Positions 8,909 through 17,227 of a stretch of DNA of 64,000 bases are shown piece by piece (position 1 is the stretch's first letter; the number at the start of each line of letters is the position of its first letter). Made by a program: the position numbers and the translations under genes. Source of the DNA: Pseudomonas sp. Leaf58 (lineage in GTDB: Bacteria; Pseudomonadota; Gammaproteobacteria; Pseudomonadales; Pseudomonadaceae); NCBI RefSeq assembly GCF_003627215.1, contig NZ_CP032677.1, forward strand, positions 434,001 through 498,000, read 5' to 3'. Under the pieces are notes generated by a model. The model did no database searches, was not told the origin of the DNA, and saw only the letters and a list, made by a program, of their open reading frames with translations.

Positions 8909-9660
8909 AGGGTGATCCCTTTGTGCCACACCCGTTCCTGGGTGACGGAGTGATAGGGCGGGCGGTTCAGCTCGTAGGCCATGCTCATGGCGTCGAGCAT
9001 GCTCCAAAGGATATCCAGCTTGAACTGCAATATTTCCAGCATACGCTCCTGGCCCGCGCGGGTGGTGTAGTGCTGCAAGGTAATCGCCAGGCCGTGCTCC
9101 ACGTCACGCCGGGCTTGGCCCAGGCGCGTGCGGAAGTATTCGTAGCCGGCTGGGTCGATCCACGGGTAGTGCTGCGGCCAGCTGTCCAGGCGCGACTGGT
9201 GGATTTGTGGGGCGAACAGCTCGGTCAGCGAGCTGCTGGCGGCCTCCTGCCAGCTGGCCCGGCGGGCGAAGTTGACATAGGCATCGACGGCAAAGCGCAC
9301 GCCGGGCAGTACCAGCTCTTGTGAGCGCAGTTGGTCTGGGTCGAGGCCCACGGCCTGGCCCAGGCGCAGCCAGGCTTCGATGCCGCCGTCTTCGCCGGGC
9401 GCACCATCGTGGTCGAGCAGGCGCTGGATCCACTCGCGGCGCATTTCGCGGTCCGGGCAGTTGGCCAGGATCGCGGCATCCTTCATCGGGATGTTGACCT
9501 GGTAGTAGAAACGGTTGGCCACCCAGCCCTGGATCTGTTCGCGAGTGGCGCGGCCTTGATACATCGCCACATGGTACGGGTGATGGATGTGGTAGTAGGC
9601 GCCTTTGGCGCGCAGAGCCTGCTCGAATTCGGCAGGGGACATTGGCAGTGCGTCGCTCAT
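8905..9660 (-). CDS. pqqC: PQQ synthase, final cofactor-less oxidase step
   Basis: Catalyses the last ring closure and eight-electron oxidation giving pyrroloquinoline quinone. It has 251 residues, normal for the family, and the conserved helical-bundle motifs [20 protein letters not shown] and [10 protein letters not shown]. It overlaps pqqD by 4 bp. The 145-bp gap to pqqB upstream is unusual for this otherwise compact operon and holds a REP pair. Confidence 0.95.
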   Translation of the reverse strand: MSDALPMSPAEFEQALRAKGAYYHIHHPYHVAMYQGRATREQIQGWVANRFYYQVNIPMKDAAILANCPDREMRREWIQRLLDHDGAPGEDGGIEAWLRLGQAVGLDPDQLRSQELVLPGVRFAVDAYVNFARRASWQEAASSSLTELFAPQIHQSRLDSWPQHYPWIDPAGYEYFRTRLGQARRDVEHGLAITLQHYTTRAGQERMLEILQFKLDILWSMLDAMSMAYELNRPPYHSVTQERVWHKGITL

Positions 9661-9705
9661 TCGGCTGGCTCCTGTAAAGCTGGGTTTCGGCTCGCCTCGC
9701 CTCCT

Positions 9706-9788
9706 GTAGGAGCGGGCTTGCCCGCGAACACCGGCGGAGCCGGTGCCCTATACCGTGTTGCATTTTTCGCGGGCAAGCCCGCTCCTAC
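9706..9788. repeat. REP pair, family A, inside the pqq operon
   Basis: Perfect 23-base inverted arms (GTAGGAGCGGGCTTGCCCGC plus GAA) at 9706-9728 and 9766-9788. The spacer itself contains an ACCGGC-GGA-GCCGGT hairpin. It lies between pqqB and pqqC, so the pqq mRNA carries a large stem-loop that could stabilise or partly end the upstream message. Confidence 0.93.
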
Positions 9789-9805
9789 GCTGTGCGGAGG
9801 CGGCC

Positions 9806-10717
9806 CTATAACTCGATACTCATGCCATCGAAGGCCACTTCCACGCCCCGGCGCAGCACTTCGGCGCGCTCGGGCGAGTCTTCGTCAAGAATCGGGTTGG
9901 TGTTGTTGATGTGGATAAGTACCTTGCGCTGGCGCGGGAAGCCATCGAGCACTTCAAGCATGCCGCCGGGGCCGTTCTGCGCCAGGTGGCCCATCTCCCG
10001 GCCGGTGCGGGTGCCCACGCCACGGCGCTGCATTTCATCATCTTCCCACAGGGTGCCGTCGACCAGCAGGCAGTCGGCGCCGTGCATCATCGCCAGCAGC
10101 TTGTCGTCCACCTGGCCCAGGCCTGGGGCGTAGAACAGCTTGCCGCCGGTGCGAGTGTCCTCGACCAACAGGCCAAGGTTATCGCCCGGGTGCGGGTCGA
10201 AGCGGTGCGGCGAGTAGGGCGGGGCGGCGCTGCGCAGAGGGAACGGGGTGAAACGCAGGTTGGGGCAGGCGTCGATTACGAAGCTGCCTTCCAGCTCGAT
10301 GCGGTTCCACTGCAAGCCGCCATTCCAGTGGCTGAGCATGTTGAACAGCGGGAAACCGGTGGTCAGGTCCTGGTGGACCATGTCAGTGCACCACACTGGG
10401 TGCGGGCAGCCTTCGCGCAGGCTGAGCAGGCCGGTGGTGTGGTCGATTTGGCTGTCCAGCAGCACGATGGCGTTAATGCCGGTATCGCGCAGGGCGCGGG
10501 CTGGCTGCATTGGCGCAAAAGCCTGGAGCTGGGCGCGGATGTCGGGCGAGGCATTGCACAGCACCCAGTGCACGCCGTCATCGGACAGGGCGATGGACGA
10601 CTGGGTGCGCGCCGTGGCGCGCAGGGTGCCGTCACGGTAGCCCTTGCAGTTGACGCAGTTGCAGTTCCACTGTGGGAACCCGCCACCGGCGGCGGAACCA
10701 AGAACCTGAATGTACAT
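9806..10717 (-). CDS. pqqB: PQQ biosynthesis hydroxylase PqqB
   Basis: Metallo-beta-lactamase-fold protein that hydroxylates the tyrosine of the Glu-Tyr precursor. It has 303 residues, starting [21 protein letters not shown]. The CNCVNC zinc site and the [16 protein letters not shown] segment are present. The ATG at 10717 is chosen over a GTG two codons upstream, as it gives the conserved N-terminus and has GAGAG at proper spacing. It is separated from pqqA by a hairpin. Confidence 0.95.
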   Translation of the reverse strand: MYIQVLGSAAGGGFPQWNCNCVNCKGYRDGTLRATARTQSSIALSDDGVHWVLCNASPDIRAQLQAFAPMQPARALRDTGINAIVLLDSQIDHTTGLLSLREGCPHPVWCTDMVHQDLTTGFPLFNMLSHWNGGLQWNRIELEGSFVIDACPNLRFTPFPLRSAAPPYSPHRFDPHPGDNLGLLVEDTRTGGKLFYAPGLGQVDDKLLAMMHGADCLLVDGTLWEDDEMQRRGVGTRTGREMGHLAQNGPGGMLEVLDGFPRQRKVLIHINNTNPILDEDSPERAEVLRRGVEVAFDGMSIEL

Positions 10718-10756
10718 GGCCACTCTCTATGCAGAAAACCGTAGCGAATAAACGAA

Positions 10757-10780
10757 AACGCCCCGGCAGGCCGAGGCGTT
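10757..10780 (-). terminator. pqqA-pqqB intercistronic hairpin (partial terminator)
   Basis: On the minus strand AACGCCTCGG pairs with CCGGGGCGTT (one mismatch) across a short loop, followed by TTTTCGTTT. It lies 17 bases after pqqA. Such a leaky terminator would make pqqA mRNA more abundant than the enzyme genes, as is known for other pqq operons. Confidence 0.75.
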
Positions 10781-10796
10781 GAACCGTAAGCCGGGC

Positions 10797-10868
10797 TTAG
10801 CGGTTGGCGAAGTACATGGTGACTTCGAAGCCGATGCGAAGATCAGTGTATGCAGGTTTGGTCCACAT
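10797..10868 (-). CDS. pqqA: PQQ precursor peptide PqqA
   Basis: A 23-residue ribosomal peptide that supplies the Glu and Tyr converted into PQQ. Translation gives [10 protein letters not shown] followed by [13 protein letters not shown]. The precursor residues are Glu15 and Tyr19 in the conserved E-V-T-x-Y motif. AAGGAG lies seven bases before the ATG, the strongest ribosome site in the cluster. It is followed by a leaky terminator. Confidence 0.97.
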
Positions 10869-10958
10869 GGAATTACTCCTTCCGGATGAGGGTGGGGTGT
10901 GTCAGCTACTACTTGGGTACCACCATTCGCTGGAGGTTCCCGTGACTGAGATTGCGCT

Positions 10959-10964
10959 ATCTTA
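10959..10964 (-). promoter_or_regulatory. Candidate -10 of the pqqA promoter
   Basis: TAAGAT read on the minus strand, about 90 bases before the pqqA start, in the only AT-rich stretch of the pqqF-pqqA gap (10960-11026). A good -35 is lacking (only CCTTTC at 17-bp spacing), suggesting activator or alternative sigma dependence. It implies that pqqABCDE has its own promoter apart from pqqF. Confidence 0.4.
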
Positions 10965-11026
10965 CAAGAAAAATTTGTACCGAAAGGTTAATTATTCGAA
11001 AAGTGCCATTGCAATTTTCGTAACAA

Positions 11027-13327
11027 TCATGGGTTTGCGCCCTGCCAGGAAGTATCTGGCGCGGCAGCGTTGGCCAGGCAGAGCCACCTGGAACTTGAGT
11101 CGAGCAGGTGGCTGAGCAATTGGTCCAGGTCCGTCTGCCGTGTATCCAGGATAGACCGGCGCAGCGCATCCAACCCGTGGTCGTATGTGGCTAGGTATGT
11201 CTGCCACGCCCATTCGGCGACTTCGGCGTTGCCCATGGCGGGTTCATCGAACTGCTCGGCCAGGGCCTGGCGAGCAGCCGGCTCAAGGGTAACGCCCCGG
11301 CGCAGCAAGCTGAGCAGGTGCTCAAGGATTTGGGCCTGGCTGGCATGCGGCGACTGCACCCCGAACAGCAGGCCGCCGACGCCTTCGACCTGACGGAAGG
11401 TACTGAATACCGCGTAGCCGAGTTGCAGCTCTACCCGCAGCCGTTGGTAAACCGGCCCTTGTAGCAACTGGGCGAGCAGGCGGCCGGCCGCTTCTTTGGA
11501 AGCGGGCAGTGGGCAGAACAGCAGCAAGGCCTGTTCACTGCCAGGTACTTCGACATGTTGCCAGCGGTGCCCGGCCCATGCGGGTAACGGGCCCGGCACA
11601 TCACCTTGGCCAGGGCAATGCTGCAAAGCAGTGCCCAATGCGTTCAGGGCGGCATGCTCGAAGCCAGCAGCCAGGCCGTGCCAGCTAGCCTGCTGCCACA
11701 GGCTGTCGAGCTGGGCCTGGGCCAGCGCGCAGGCTGCAACGGGCGCAGATGTGCCGCCCAGCACCGCGTCGGGTAGGTGCTTGAGCAGGGCCCGGATCGG
11801 CATCAGTGTGGGAGGCTGCGCCGAGGGCGGTAGCCAGCAGCCGGCCGGCGGCTTGAGCATCAGCGCCAGAGCCTGCTGCACAGTGCGTAGCGCTGCTGCC
11901 GGCAGCCCGGCGCAACGCAGTTGCCAGTAGTCGCCAACGGCACTGAACTGCAGTTGCACCGATGCGCGTTCGCAGCGCTGTTGCAGGGGCAGCAAGGCGC
12001 ATTCGAGTACCGCCTGCAGGTGCTGGCGCCAGGGTGACGGGACGTGCCAGCGCAGGTAGAGCGCCGAGTACTGTCGTGCGCCGGGGAGCTGGTCGCTGAG
12101 CTTCAGGGCAGCGGGCAGAGGCTGCGTCTTGGCGCTGGGCAGCTCGGTCATCAGCAAGGGCTCGACCGCGGGCAGTTGCCATTGCCCATGTGTGCGGCTC
12201 GGCAGGCCTTGCAGCAGGGCACGCAGGGCCTGCAAAGCTTGCACATTCAACCCGGCAAATGGCTGGCCGGCGCTGTCCCGGCGGGCCAGCTCAAGCGCGC
12301 TGGCGCTGCGTTCGCGGCTTTGCTGCAGCCGTTCGAACTCGGCATTCAATTGTTCTGCCCGGGCCTGGCGCATAAAGCCAAACCAACCCTGCAACAGGGC
12401 ATCGACCTCCTCTGGGCAGGCCTCCTCGCTCAGCTTGAGATCGATGTGCCACAACAGCTGCCCAGCGAAGGCATACAGCGCCTCGGCCTGGAAACCTTGC
12501 AGCCAGCCACGCTGGCGAAGTGCAGCCAGCCAGGTGCCCGGGCGGCTGTCGCCAAGGCAGGTGGTCAGCAGCTCCAGGGCCTGCTCGGCGCCTGGCGGCA
12601 GGTTCGTGTGGGTGAAGGCCCGCTGCAGGGGGGCCGCTGACAGTGGCGGTGGCAGCGTTTGTGGTACCGGTTTAGCCGTTGCGAACCGCTCGGCATGCTG
12701 TCGGCCGAGTGTTTCCAGGTCGTTCAGCGGCTGCGGGCCGCACAGGCTCAAGGTGATCTGGCCGCCTTGGTAGAAGCGCTGATGAAAGCCATGCAGCGCT
12801 TGCTGGAAGGCCGGGTCCTGTAAAGCGAGGGTGTGCCGGTTACCGGCATGAAAAGCGCTCAATGGATGGCCCGGCGCCACGGCTTGCAGCAAGGCAAACT
12901 GCTGTTGAGCCTGCGGGTTGCGCGACCAGGCAATGAACTCGGCATGGATCACTTCGCGTTCGCGACGTTGGCGCTCGATGCCTAGGTCAGGTTCGGCGAG
13001 CATCTGGCACAGGCGCTCGAGCCCACCGGCCAAGGCGCTGGGTGGGACCTCGAAGAAAAAGTCGGTGGTGCGTTCGCGGGTGCTGGCATTGACCTGGCCA
13101 CCAAGCGCCTGCACGTAGCGCATCAGGCCGTCTTCCAGCGGAAAGCGCGGGGTGCCGAGGAAGAACAGGTGTTCCAGGAAGTGCGCCAGGCCAGGCCATT
13201 TGCCTGGGGCGTCGTGGCTACCCGCGTGTACCCGCAGTGCGGCCGCCGAGCGCTTCAGGCGCGGGGCGTGGCGCAGGGTCAGCTGCAGGCCGTTGGCAAG
13301 GGTGAGGTGGCGGGTGGCGTCAGGCAT
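11027..13327 (-). CDS. pqqF: M16 zinc peptidase PqqF
   Basis: A 766-residue insulinase/pitrilysin-family protease thought to process PqqA. The inverted zinc motif HFLEH is near residue 49 and the downstream zinc-ligand glutamate lies in the REREVIHAE segment. The C-terminal half is the degenerate partner domain. The ATG at 13327 has GGAG five bases upstream. It lies upstream of pqqA on the same strand with a 158-bp gap carrying a promoter, so the two may be only partly co-transcribed. Confidence 0.93.
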   Translation of the reverse strand: MPDATRHLTLANGLQLTLRHAPRLKRSAAALRVHAGSHDAPGKWPGLAHFLEHLFFLGTPRFPLEDGLMRYVQALGGQVNASTRERTTDFFFEVPPSALAGGLERLCQMLAEPDLGIERQRREREVIHAEFIAWSRNPQAQQQFALLQAVAPGHPLSAFHAGNRHTLALQDPAFQQALHGFHQRFYQGGQITLSLCGPQPLNDLETLGRQHAERFATAKPVPQTLPPPLSAAPLQRAFTHTNLPPGAEQALELLTTCLGDSRPGTWLAALRQRGWLQGFQAEALYAFAGQLLWHIDLKLSEEACPEEVDALLQGWFGFMRQARAEQLNAEFERLQQSRERSASALELARRDSAGQPFAGLNVQALQALRALLQGLPSRTHGQWQLPAVEPLLMTELPSAKTQPLPAALKLSDQLPGARQYSALYLRWHVPSPWRQHLQAVLECALLPLQQRCERASVQLQFSAVGDYWQLRCAGLPAAALRTVQQALALMLKPPAGCWLPPSAQPPTLMPIRALLKHLPDAVLGGTSAPVAACALAQAQLDSLWQQASWHGLAAGFEHAALNALGTALQHCPGQGDVPGPLPAWAGHRWQHVEVPGSEQALLLFCPLPASKEAAGRLLAQLLQGPVYQRLRVELQLGYAVFSTFRQVEGVGGLLFGVQSPHASQAQILEHLLSLLRRGVTLEPAARQALAEQFDEPAMGNAEVAEWAWQTYLATYDHGLDALRRSILDTRQTDLDQLLSHLLDSSSRWLCLANAAAPDTSWQGANP

Positions 13328-13383
13328 GGGAACTCCGGTAACTGCTGCCATGCTAACCCATTTGGTTGCAGGCCCGGCCCCTG

Positions 13384-14178
13384 TCAGCCTTTACGCAGGT
13401 GCAGTTCCTGGCGCAGGTCGGACAAGTAGGGGAATGCTGCTCGCCCCTGCACAACCCGCTCATGCTCAAGCTCCGCCAACAACTGGCACTCCTCCCGCCC
13501 GGCCATGGCCAGCAGGCTGCCATCCGGGCCGATGATGCTGCTCTGCCCGCAATACCGGATCTCGCCTTCCGCGCCGCAATAGTTGGCGTAAACCAGGTAA
13601 CACTGGTTCTCCTGCGCCCGCGCCCTTACGGTCACCTGGCAGACGAAGTCATACGGTGACATGTTTGCCGTTGGCACCAAGATCAGCTCAGCGCCGCCCA
13701 GCGCCAGGCGCCGGGCATTCTCCGGGAACTCGATGTCGTAGCAGATCAGCAGGCCGATCTTCCAGCCATCCAGCTCCACCACCGGGAAGTGGTCGAGGCC
13801 CGCACTGAACATCGAGCGGTCCAGCTCACCGAACAGGTGGGTCTTGCGATAGTTGCTCAGGCTACTGCCGTGGGCATCGATCAACTGCACGCTGTTGTAG
13901 ATCGCACCATCATCGCCGCGCTCCGGGTAGCCATAGACGATGGCGATGCGGTGCGCCTGAGCGATCTCCACTACCGCCATGGCCGCCGGGCCATCGTTGG
14001 CCTCGGCCAGGCGCTCGACCTGGGCCAAGCCGATGTTGTAGCCAGTCAGGAACATCTCCGGGCACACCAGCAGCTGGGCGCCGCGTTCGGCCGCCAGTTG
14101 CGCCTGGTGGTGCAGCCGTTGCAGGTTGCCGGGCACGTCCAATGGCTTGGGCGCGCCCTGGAACAAAGCAATGCGCAT
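13384..14178 (-). CDS. davA: 5-aminovaleramide amidohydrolase (nitrilase superfamily)
   Basis: Hydrolyses 5-aminopentanamide to 5-aminovalerate in lysine catabolism. It has 264 residues and the nitrilase triad: Glu in the N-terminal AERGAQLLVCPEMF strand, Lys in YRKTHLFGELDR, and Cys in IGLLICYDIEFPE. The ATG at 14178 has AGGAGG four bases upstream. It sits 14 bp behind davB on the same strand, which fixes its pathway role more firmly than sequence alone. Length matches P. putida DavA. Confidence 0.93.
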   Translation of the reverse strand: MRIALFQGAPKPLDVPGNLQRLHHQAQLAAERGAQLLVCPEMFLTGYNIGLAQVERLAEANDGPAAMAVVEIAQAHRIAIVYGYPERGDDGAIYNSVQLIDAHGSSLSNYRKTHLFGELDRSMFSAGLDHFPVVELDGWKIGLLICYDIEFPENARRLALGGAELILVPTANMSPYDFVCQVTVRARAQENQCYLVYANYCGAEGEIRYCGQSSIIGPDGSLLAMAGREECQLLAELEHERVVQGRAAFPYLSDLRQELHLRKG

Positions 14179-14192
14179 GCTGCCTCCTTGTC

Positions 14193-15875
14193 TCAGTCGG
14201 CCAGGGCGATTGGGCCGATTTCGTCGAACACATCGCCTGGGCCGGGGTTGTCCGGGTGGGTGCGGCCACCGAAGTGGTTCATGATACCCCACACCGCATT
14301 CAGCGATGTTTGCACCGCACCTTCAACCCAGGCTGGCGTCCACGATACGTCGTCACCGGCGATGAACATGCCGCGCTGCTCGGCAGGCATGTCCTGCTGC
14401 ATGAAGTGTGCATACATACGCTGGTTGTAGCGGTAATGGCCAGGCAGCGCGCCCTTGAAGGCACCGAGGAAGTGCGGGTCGGCTTCCCAGGACACGGTGA
14501 TCGGGTCGCCGATGATGTGCCCGGCAATGTCGGTCTTCGGGTAGATCTTCTTCAGAGCGTCCAGGGCCAGTTGCACGCGTTTTTCCACCGGGTGCGGCAG
14601 CATCTTCAGCGCGTCGCTCATCCAGGCGTACGACAGGCAAATCACCCCCGGCTTGTCGTCGCCGTTGTCGAACAGGTAGGTGCCCCGGGTAAGGCGGTCG
14701 GTGAGGGTCATGCTCATCAGGTCGCGGCCGGTTTCCGGGTCCTTGTCCTTCCAGAACGGGCGGTCGACCATGACAAAGGTCTTCGAGGACTGCATGTAGC
14801 GGGTGCGGTCCAGGGCCATCCACATCTTTTGCGAGAACAGCGATTCCTCGCAGTCGATCTGGGTGGTCAGTAGCCAGGTCTGGCAGGTGGCGAGCACGGC
14901 GCTGTAGTGACGGGTGTCGCCCCAGTTGTCGGTGACCGCCAGGCGGCCATCGGCAGCGCGGGCGATGCGCTTCACCCCAGTCCGCGGCGCCCCGCCGTGC
15001 AGCGCGCTCAGGCTGGTGCCCTCCGGCCAATGCACGCAGCGCTCCGGTACATGGCGCCAGATGCCTTGCGGCACTTGTTCTACACCGCCGACTACAAGGT
15101 GCTGGTGGTCGTCGCAGTTGGTCATCACCACGCGGAAAATTTCCAGCATCGAGTTGGGGAAGTCCGAGTCCCAGCCGCCGGTGCCGAAGCCGACTTGGCC
15201 GAACACTTCACGGTGCTGGAAGCTCAGTTGGGCGAACGAGCGCGAGGTAGCGACGAAATCGTAGAAGGTGCGGTCGTCCCACAGCGGTACCAGCTTGTTC
15301 CACAGCGCTTTCAGGCGCGGTACGTCCCGGTCGCGGATAGCCTGCTGGATGTCGGCGAATTGGGCACCGCTTTCCAGTGCGTCGGCCCAGGCGTCGGCCA
15401 CTTCGTGGAACAGCTTGGGCAGGTCGGTGGGCTTTTCGGCGTAGTAGGTTTGGCCTTCCAGGTCGATCACCGTGCTGCCCGAAGCCGGGGTCAGCGGGTT
15501 GGGGAAGGGTTTGGTTTCCAGGCCCAGCTTGTCCACATAGTGGTAGAAGGCGGTGGATGACACCGGGAAGCGCATGCCACCCAGTTCGGCAATGACCCCG
15601 TCGGTGCCGTTGAAGGTTTGCGAGCGCAGCCGCCCGCCCAGCTTGGAAGCCTCATACACCACAGGCTTCAGGCCCAGCTTCATCAACTCGTAGGCCGCCA
15701 CCAGGCCAGCAATTCCAGCGCCCACGATTGCCACTTCTTCACCATGGCGCTCGGCCGGGATGCTGCCCAGGCCTGCCGGGTGTTCCAGCCAGTCGTCGAA
15801 GGCGAAGGGGAAGTCTGGGCCAAAAATGGTGATGGGCTTTTTGCCGTCGGCGGGGTGGCGGTTTTTCTTGTTCAT
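14193..15875 (-). CDS. davB: L-lysine 2-monooxygenase
   Basis: FAD flavoprotein of the amine-oxidase fold that converts L-lysine plus O2 to 5-aminovaleramide, CO2 and water, the entry step of the delta-aminovalerate route. It has 560 residues, the length of P. putida DavB. The dinucleotide-binding site is EVAIVGAGIAGLVAAYELMK near residue 48, followed by an acidic residue ending strand 2. An old tryptophan 2-monooxygenase annotation is the main alternative, but the adjacent davA settles it. A promoter-like TATACT lies about 45 bases upstream. Confidence 0.93.
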   Translation of the reverse strand: MNKKNRHPADGKKPITIFGPDFPFAFDDWLEHPAGLGSIPAERHGEEVAIVGAGIAGLVAAYELMKLGLKPVVYEASKLGGRLRSQTFNGTDGVIAELGGMRFPVSSTAFYHYVDKLGLETKPFPNPLTPASGSTVIDLEGQTYYAEKPTDLPKLFHEVADAWADALESGAQFADIQQAIRDRDVPRLKALWNKLVPLWDDRTFYDFVATSRSFAQLSFQHREVFGQVGFGTGGWDSDFPNSMLEIFRVVMTNCDDHQHLVVGGVEQVPQGIWRHVPERCVHWPEGTSLSALHGGAPRTGVKRIARAADGRLAVTDNWGDTRHYSAVLATCQTWLLTTQIDCEESLFSQKMWMALDRTRYMQSSKTFVMVDRPFWKDKDPETGRDLMSMTLTDRLTRGTYLFDNGDDKPGVICLSYAWMSDALKMLPHPVEKRVQLALDALKKIYPKTDIAGHIIGDPITVSWEADPHFLGAFKGALPGHYRYNQRMYAHFMQQDMPAEQRGMFIAGDDVSWTPAWVEGAVQTSLNAVWGIMNHFGGRTHPDNPGPGDVFDEIGPIALAD

Positions 15876-15917
15876 GAAGTGACCTTGCCGGAGAGGCTGC
15901 GCAGCGAGCGGAGCCTG

Positions 15918-15923
15918 AGTATA
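15918..15923 (-). promoter_or_regulatory. Candidate -10 of davBA (sigma-S-like)
   Basis: On the minus strand the sequence reads CCTATACTC. CTATACT is the preferred stationary-phase sigma -10, and no convincing -35 stands 17 bp upstream. Predicted transcript start is about 36 bases before the davB ATG. An AT-rich tract at 15960-16035 upstream could bind a regulator. Confidence 0.35.
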
Positions 15924-16070
15924 GGAGATGCTTGGGGGCCATTTTAGGGGGCGGGGTGTTCGTTATTAAGATGCAGAGTGTTGTCTGAATGTAGTTTTTT
16001 TCGTCATAAGTGCATCGGATATATACATTTAGACGAGGCAGGGTCCGGGTAGTCCAAGTGCATCACCGGC

Positions 16071-16149
16071 CCTTTGTAGCAGCGGGTTTGCCTGCGAATG
16101 CGTCGGTAGATTCACTGCAGCATTCGCGGGTAAACCCGCTCCTACAAGG
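16071..16149. repeat. REP pair, family A
   Basis: Imperfect inverted arms (CCTTTGTAGCAGCGGGTTTG... and ...CGGGTAAACCCGCTCCTACAAGGG) around an 18-base spacer in the 492-bp gap between the Lrp gene and davB. Confidence 0.88.
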
Positions 16150-16155
16150 GGCTGT

Positions 16156-16400
16156 GTGGCCCTTGTAAACTGGGTGATCAGACAGTTCCTGAAACCCACC
16201 GCTGAAAAGCCCTTCTGCTGCTGCGAATCCAGCTACCCGCGGCTATTCGCCATACGCCCCGGCATCGACGCCACAGACGCCCTGGTCCACGCATGCCTTT
16301 TGGCCCGTGGTTTCAATCAAGTCGCCACTGATTACGCCCAACATCACGCTCCTGACCGCCAACCTGCTCAGAGCGGCTGCCCGCGGTCCACCTTGCTGCT
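16156..16400 (+). pseudogene. Possible frameshifted remnant of a small DUF3077/DUF6124-type gene
   Basis: In one frame the translation contains PRLFAIRPGIDATDALVHAC followed by LLARGFNQVATDYA, which resembles the core of short Pseudomonas proteins of the DUF3077/DUF6124 type. The similarity stops at about 16335. In a neighbouring frame ITLLTANLLRAAAR resembles the missing C-terminal helix, ending at a stop within the end of the Lrp gene. This suggests a decayed or frameshifted copy. I recognise this from memory of the family only, so it is tentative. No clear ribosome site is visible. Confidence 0.3.
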
Positions 16401-16829
16401 GAGAATGATCGATGTGGTGGTCTTCTCCACCCCGTCGACACTGCCGATTTGGTCCAGCAGTTGGTCCAGTTGCTCGGGCGAGTCGGTACGCAGCCAGGCC
16501 ACATAGTCGAACTCGCCGCTTACCGCGCACAGCTGCTGCACCTGCCCCATGGCACTCAGGCGGCGCACCACCTCCTTGCCCGAGCGCGGCTGCACCTTGA
16601 TCCCCACATACGCCTGCAATCCACCGCCCATTACCCGCTGGCCAAGGCGCACGCCATAGCCGGAGATGACCTTGTTTTTCTCCAGCCGCTCCAGGCGCGA
16701 ATTGACCGTGGTGCGGGCGATGCCCAGCTGGCGGGCGAGGGTGGCGACGCTTTCGCGGGCGTTAATCTGCAGCAGGGCGATCAGCTGGCGATCGATTTCA
16801 TCCAGTGGGATGGAGCGGGAATCCGACAT
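16368..16829 (-). CDS. Lrp/AsnC-family transcriptional regulator
   Basis: A 153-residue protein with an N-terminal winged helix (LDEIDRQLIALLQINARES; recognition part GIARTTVNSRLERLEK) and a C-terminal RAM ligand-binding domain (VKVQPRSGKEVV... GEFDYVAWLRT). Family members sense amino acids. It lies upstream of davBA on the same strand, so lysine-responsive control of davBA is plausible but not shown. A 35-bp dyad overlaps its own probable promoter, suggesting autoregulation. Confidence 0.93.
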   Translation of the reverse strand: MSDSRSIPLDEIDRQLIALLQINARESVATLARQLGIARTTVNSRLERLEKNKVISGYGVRLGQRVMGGGLQAYVGIKVQPRSGKEVVRRLSAMGQVQQLCAVSGEFDYVAWLRTDSPEQLDQLLDQIGSVDGVEKTTTSIILSSKVDRGQPL

Positions 16830-16842
16830 GGCGAGTCTCTAC

Positions 16843-16877
16843 GGTTGGCCCGCTAGCCTAGCTAGCCCGTGCCAACC
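16843..16877. promoter_or_regulatory. 35-bp nested dyad before the Lrp gene
   Basis: Outer arms GGTTGGC and GCCAACC enclose two GCTAGC palindromes separated by three bases. The element begins 14 bases before the Lrp start codon. Lrp-family proteins often autoregulate through extended dyads of this kind. Confidence 0.5.
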
Positions 16878-17102
16878 AGAGCAAGGGCAGTCACAGCCCA
16901 TTACAGTACTGCAAAAATCCCAGAGCCGTTTTGCGCGCCCGAGAGAGGAGTAACAGGTTGGTCGAACGCTTGCTGCCGACAACCTGCGCGCGCGGGGGGT
17001 GGAACAGGTTATGGAGTGTTCACATAAGCTCATGTGGAACTGGAGCCGGCGTATGTTGGTTACTACCGTAGCGGTGAAAAACCTGTGCCGAGGACAGTCG
17101 CA
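16878..17102. other. Non-coding gap before the Lrp gene with repeated AACAGGTT motifs
   Basis: No supported gene. The octamer AACAGGTT occurs at 16952-16959 and 17003-17010, and its complement AACCTG(T) at 16981-16986 and 17080-17086. An inverted CACAT-AAGCTC-ATGTG lies at 17021-17036. These may be regulatory sites or chance. Confidence 0.3.
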
Positions 17103-17129
17103 CAAAAAAGCCGCGCAGTGCGCGGCTTT
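17103..17129 (-). terminator. Intrinsic terminator after the tRNA
   Basis: On the minus strand AAGCCGCGCACTGCGCGGCTTTTTT forms an eight-to-ten-pair hairpin followed by six Ts, a few bases after the tRNA 3' end. Confidence 0.92.
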
Positions 17130-17134
17130 GAAGT

Positions 17135-17211
17135 TGGTGGGCCCACACGGACTTGAACCGTGGACCAAAGGATTATGAGTCCTCTGCTCTAACCAACTGA
17201 GCTATAGGCCC
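17135..17211 (-). tRNA. tRNA with CAU anticodon, probably tRNA-Ile2 (lysidine type)
   Basis: 77 bases including an encoded CCA. The acceptor begins GGGCCTA and pairs with the 3' strand through one G-U. The D-arm contains GCTCAGTTGGTTAGAGC, the anticodon loop CTCATAA, and the T-arm GGTTCAAGTCC. Elongator Met and minor Ile tRNAs share CAU. The TTTGGTC variable region and the T-arm resemble E. coli ileX more than metT, so Ile2, modified by TilS, is favoured. It is transcribed toward its own terminator. Confidence 0.88.
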
Positions 17212-17227
17212 TCAGTAAGTGGCCGGA

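Noticed and set aside
10804..11115. About 100-codon plus-strand frame across the pqqF-pqqA gap
   Set aside because: It runs antisense to pqqA and through its promoter region, has no ribosome site and no family resemblance.
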